Positions 5,589 through 7,498 of a DNA stretch of 7,498 nt are shown piece after piece. The DNA is from Candidatus Brevibacterium intestinigallinarum. Lineage in GTDB: Bacteria; Actinomycetota; Actinomycetes; Actinomycetales; Brevibacteriaceae. The notes beneath the pieces are model-generated. The model saw only the letters and a program-made list of their open reading frames with translations, searched no databases and was not told the origin of the DNA. How positions within the stretch are numbered: the first letter of the stretch is position 1; each line of letters begins with the position of its first letter. The stretch spans positions 1 through 7,498 of the forward strand of contig DWZY01000076.1 of NCBI GenBank assembly GCA_019117325.1, in the 5' to 3' direction. A program made the position numbers and the translations under genes.

Positions 5589-7193
5589 GTGAACTCCGGC
5601 CCCTCATCCTCCTCGCACAGTCCCGCAGACGTCCGCGCCCAGGCGAAGCGCAGGCGCACCTTCGCGGTCATCTCCCACCCCGACTCCGGCAAGTCGACGC
5701 TCACGGAGGCGCTCGCCCTCCACGCCCGCGCGATCGGCACGGCGGGTGCCGTCCACGGCAAGGCGGGGCGCCGCTCCACCGTCTCCGACTGGATGACGAT
5801 GGAGCAGGAGCGCGGGATCTCGATCACGTCCGCGGCCCTCCAGTTCGAGTACGACGACGTCGTCTTCAACCTGCTGGACACCCCCGGCCACGCGGACTTC
5901 TCCGAGGACACGTACCGCGTCCTGTCCGCCGTCGACAGCGCCGTCATGCTGGTCGACGCGGCGAAGGGCCTCGAGGTCCAGACGATGAAGCTCTTCGAGG
6001 TCTGCGCCCACCGCGGCATCCCGATCGTCACCGTCATCAACAAGTGGGACCGGGCGGGCCTCGACGCGCTCGCCCTCATGGACGAGATCCACGAGCGCAC
6101 CGGCATGCTGCCCACCCCGCTCACGTGGCCGGTGGGCCAGTCCGGCGACTTCCGCGGTGTCCTGGACCGGGAGTCCGGCGACTACACGAAGTACACGCGC
6201 GCCGCCGGCGGCGCCAGCATCGCGGGCGAGGAGACCTTCGCACCGGACGCGGCCCAGGAGCTCGAGGGCGAGGCCTGGACGACCGCGGTCGACGAGTCGG
6301 AGCTCATGGACCTCGAGGACCAGAACCACGATCAGGAGGCCTACCTCGCGGGTCGGACCACGCCCGTGCTGTTCGCGTCCGCGGTCCTCAACTTCGGCGT
6401 GCACAAGCTGCTCGACACCCTCGTGGCGATCGCACCGGCGGCCGAGCCCCGCCCGGACGCGGCCGGCGAGCCCCGCCCGGTCGACGCGCCCTTCTCCGGC
6501 TTCGTCTTCAAGGTGCAGGCCGGCATGGACCAGAACCACCGCGACCGGCTGGCCTACGTCCGCGTCTGTTCCGGCGTCTTCGAGCGCGGCATGGTCGTCA
6601 CCCACGCGAACTCCGGCAAGCCGTTCGCGACGAAGTACGCGCAGCAGGTCTTCGGACGCGACCGCGAGGTCGTCGACGAGGCGTTCCCCGGCGACGTCGT
6701 GGGCCTCGTGAACGCGTCCGCGCTGCGGGTGGGCGACTCCCTGTTCCTGGAGAAGAAGGTCACGTTCCCGGGCATCCCCACGTTCTCCCCGGAGCACTTC
6801 ATGGTGATCCGCGCGAAGGACTCGTCGAAGTACAAGCAGTTCCGCCGCGGCATCGAGCAGCTCGACCACGAGGGCGTCATCCAGGTGCTGCGCAGCGACC
6901 TGCGCGGCGACCAGGCCCCGGTGCTGGGCGCTGTGGGCCCCATGCAGTTCGAGGTCGCCGAGGACCGGATGATCAACGAGTTCAACGCCCCCTGCGAGCT
7001 GGAACGACTCAACTTCTCGATCGCCCGCCGCACCGTTCCCGAGGCCGTGCCCACCCTGGCGCGCGAGCGGAACGTCGAGGTCCTGTCCCGGTCCGACGGC
7101 GAGCTGCTGGCGCTGTTCTCCGACCGCTGGCGCCTGCAGGGCGTCGAGCGCGCGCACCCGGACCTCGTGCTGGAGCCGCTCGTCGTGAGCTGA
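5589..7193 (+). CDS. prfC: Peptide chain release factor 3 (RF3), translational GTPase
   Basis: RF3 is a ribosome-bound GTPase that promotes release of the class I factors RF1/RF2 after peptide hydrolysis and helps in post-peptidyl-transfer quality control. The 534-aa length is close to the 529 aa of E. coli RF3. G-domain motifs are complete: G1 HPDSGKST at 30-37, a switch/G2 region with QERGISIT, G3 DTPGH at 97-101, G4 NKWD at 151-154 and G5-like ASA at 263-265. RF3-specific features include the ISHPD lead-in, DFSEDTYRVL, TPLTWPVG, FVFKVQAGMD followed by HRDR, and GAVGPMQFEV. The C-terminus ends with LQGVERAHPDLVLEPLV, similar to other RF3 proteins. The GTG start is nearly forced: conserved sequence starts at residue 23 and no better in-frame start lies between. 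The W in NKWD replaces the L of E. coli. Hairpins downstream suggest its transcript ends before ino1. Confidence 0.96.
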   Translation: MNSGPSSSSHSPADVRAQAKRRRTFAVISHPDSGKSTLTEALALHARAIGTAGAVHGKAGRRSTVSDWMTMEQERGISITSAALQFEYDDVVFNLLDTPGHADFSEDTYRVLSAVDSAVMLVDAAKGLEVQTMKLFEVCAHRGIPIVTVINKWDRAGLDALALMDEIHERTGMLPTPLTWPVGQSGDFRGVLDRESGDYTKYTRAAGGASIAGEETFAPDAAQELEGEAWTTAVDESELMDLEDQNHDQEAYLAGRTTPVLFASAVLNFGVHKLLDTLVAIAPAAEPRPDAAGEPRPVDAPFSGFVFKVQAGMDQNHRDRLAYVRVCSGVFERGMVVTHANSGKPFATKYAQQVFGRDREVVDEAFPGDVVGLVNASALRVGDSLFLEKKVTFPGIPTFSPEHFMVIRAKDSSKYKQFRRGIEQLDHEGVIQVLRSDLRGDQAPVLGAVGPMQFEVAEDRMINEFNAPCELERLNFSIARRTVPEAVPTLARERNVEVLSRSDGELLALFSDRWRLQGVERAHPDLVLEPLVVS

Positions 7194-7195
7194 GC

Positions 7196-7213
7196 GGCGG
7201 GTCTGCGCCCGCC
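7196..7213 (+). terminator. Candidate hairpin terminator after prfC
   Basis: GGCGGG (7196-7201) and CCCGCC (7208-7213) pair in a 6-bp GC stem around a 6-nt loop, starting 2 nt after the prfC stop. The same left arm, as GGCGGGT (7196-7202), is also complementary to ACCCGCC at 7232-7238, so two mutually exclusive hairpins are possible. There is no T-tract, so support is moderate. Confidence 0.4.
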
Positions 7214-7268
7214 TGTGCTGTGAAGAGCGGCACCCGCCTCCGAGTCGCCCGTCCGGTTCACGGAGGAC

Positions 7269-7274
7269 TAAGAT
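7269..7274 (+). promoter_or_regulatory. Candidate -10 element upstream of ino1
   Basis: TAAGAT is the best TAnnnT match in the 195-bp prfC-ino1 spacer. It would start transcription near 7281 and give a leader of about 108 nt. The -35 position shows no clear match. Both palindromes in this spacer would then lie downstream of the start. Confidence 0.4.
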
Positions 7275-7306
7275 GGGCTGGCGCCCGCACGGACACCCGG
7301 TGAACA

Positions 7307-7316
7307 CCACATGTGG
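7307..7316. promoter_or_regulatory. 10-bp perfect palindrome in the ino1 upstream region
   Basis: CCACATGTGG is its own reverse complement. Its centre is 31 bp from that of the larger palindrome at 7335-7350, about three helical turns, which would put both sites on one DNA face. It may be half of a two-site operator; a chance origin is also possible. Confidence 0.3.
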
Positions 7317-7334
7317 CACTGGTGGGCCGTCGCA

Positions 7335-7350
7335 CGTGCACGCGTGCACG
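7335..7350. promoter_or_regulatory. 16-bp perfect palindrome upstream of ino1, candidate operator
   Basis: CGTGCACGCGTGCACG is a perfect inverted repeat with no spacer, made of CGTGCAC-type half sites, ending 38 nt before the ino1 start. Such symmetry suits a dimeric repressor or activator. Known actinobacterial ino1 genes are regulated (for example by the LacI-type IpsA in Corynebacterium), but I cannot match this site to a known regulator. As RNA it could also form a self-complementary hairpin. Confidence 0.45.
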
Positions 7351-7388
7351 AATGGGCATCCTGACGACGTCGAGGAGAGTACGAGACT

Positions 7389-7498
7389 GTGGCTGAGAAT
7401 CCGATCCGGGTCGCCATCGCGGGCCTGGGCAACTGCGCGAGTTCCCTGATCCAGGGAGTGGAGTACTACCGCGATGCGGACCCCGCGCAGAAGGTGCC
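7389..7498 (+). CDS. ino1: Inositol-3-phosphate synthase, N-terminal fragment
   Basis: Only 36 codons are visible before the right edge. After a short start, IRVAIAGLGNCASSLIQGVEYY gives the NAD-binding glycine-rich loop with the GLGNCASS signature at 12-19 and the QGVEYY that follows it in actinobacterial myo-inositol-1-phosphate synthases. The enzyme converts glucose 6-phosphate to 1L-myo-inositol 1-phosphate with bound NAD+, the first step toward phosphatidylinositol lipids and mycothiol. GTG 7389 is chosen because GAGGAGAG at 7372-7379 gives a Shine-Dalgarno 9 nt upstream and the conserved motif begins within 12 residues. It follows prfC on the same strand after a 195-bp spacer with its own candidate promoter, so it is probably transcribed independently. 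Confidence 0.9.
   Translation, partial: MAENPIRVAIAGLGNCASSLIQGVEYYRDADPAQKV

Noticed and set aside
5552..7303. A 583-codon plus-strand frame overlapping prfC
   Set aside because: Arg/Gly/Pro-rich shadow frame; all RF3 motifs lie in the other frame.
5604..7349. A 581-codon open frame antisense to prfC
   Set aside because: Its composition (Arg, Gly, Ala, Val, Asp, Leu) is what the antisense frame of a GC-rich gene gives, it has no recognisable motif, and it lies opposite a clear RF3 gene. It also runs across the intergenic region and its control elements.
7273..7449. A small upstream frame starting at ATG 7273 that overlaps the ino1 start
   Set aside because: Its ATG sits inside the candidate -10 element, it has no properly spaced ribosome binding site, and it runs out of frame through conserved ino1 codons.

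Overview
The window is high-GC, gene-dense bacterial DNA with strongly G/C-biased third codon positions, GTG starts and TAnnnT-type -10 elements. An actinobacterial inositol-3-phosphate synthase begins at the right edge. Together these point to an actinomycete, possibly of the Micrococcales, although that rank is only a guess. I see no mobile elements, CRISPR arrays, tRNA or rRNA genes, and it reads as ordinary chromosomal core.

Layout, left to right. (1) Positions 1-407, minus strand: the N-terminal part of an AEC (auxin efflux carrier) family membrane transporter, cut by the window edge. (2) Positions 408-468: a short divergent control region. (3) Positions 469-5025, plus strand: a very long HrpA-type DEAH-box RNA helicase (1518 aa). 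The conserved core is complete, but it carries an RG-rich N-terminal tail, a Gly/Asp-rich insert between the RecA domains, a collagen-like Gly-Gln-X tract and a Gly/Ala/Ser/Gln-rich insert near the C-terminus. (4) Positions 5026-5133: a convergent intergenic region with an 11-bp GC hairpin overlapping two perfect tandem copies of a 30-bp unit. (5) Positions 5134-5538, minus strand: a small, unrecognised multi-pass membrane protein. (6) Positions 5539-5588: a 50-bp divergent spacer in which each gene has a -10-like hexamer exactly 6 nt before a GTG start, so both transcripts look leaderless. (7) Positions 5589-7193, plus strand: peptide chain release factor 3 (prfC). (8) Positions 7194-7388: a 195-bp intergenic region with a candidate terminator, a candidate promoter and two perfect palindromes. 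(9) Positions 7389-7498, plus strand: the start of ino1, cut by the window edge.

How the genes may work together. HrpA (in E. coli linked to rescue of stalled or collided ribosomes) and RF3 (recycling of class I release factors) both act on the ribosome at or after elongation stops. They lie 563 bp apart on the same strand, but the membrane gene between them runs the opposite way, so they are not one operon. ino1 makes the inositol precursor for phosphatidylinositol lipids and mycothiol in actinobacteria and seems to have its own control region. I found no clearly new multi-gene system. The points most worth checking are the helicase's low-complexity insertions, the paired leaderless starts, the tandem repeat and hairpin, and the palindromes before ino1.
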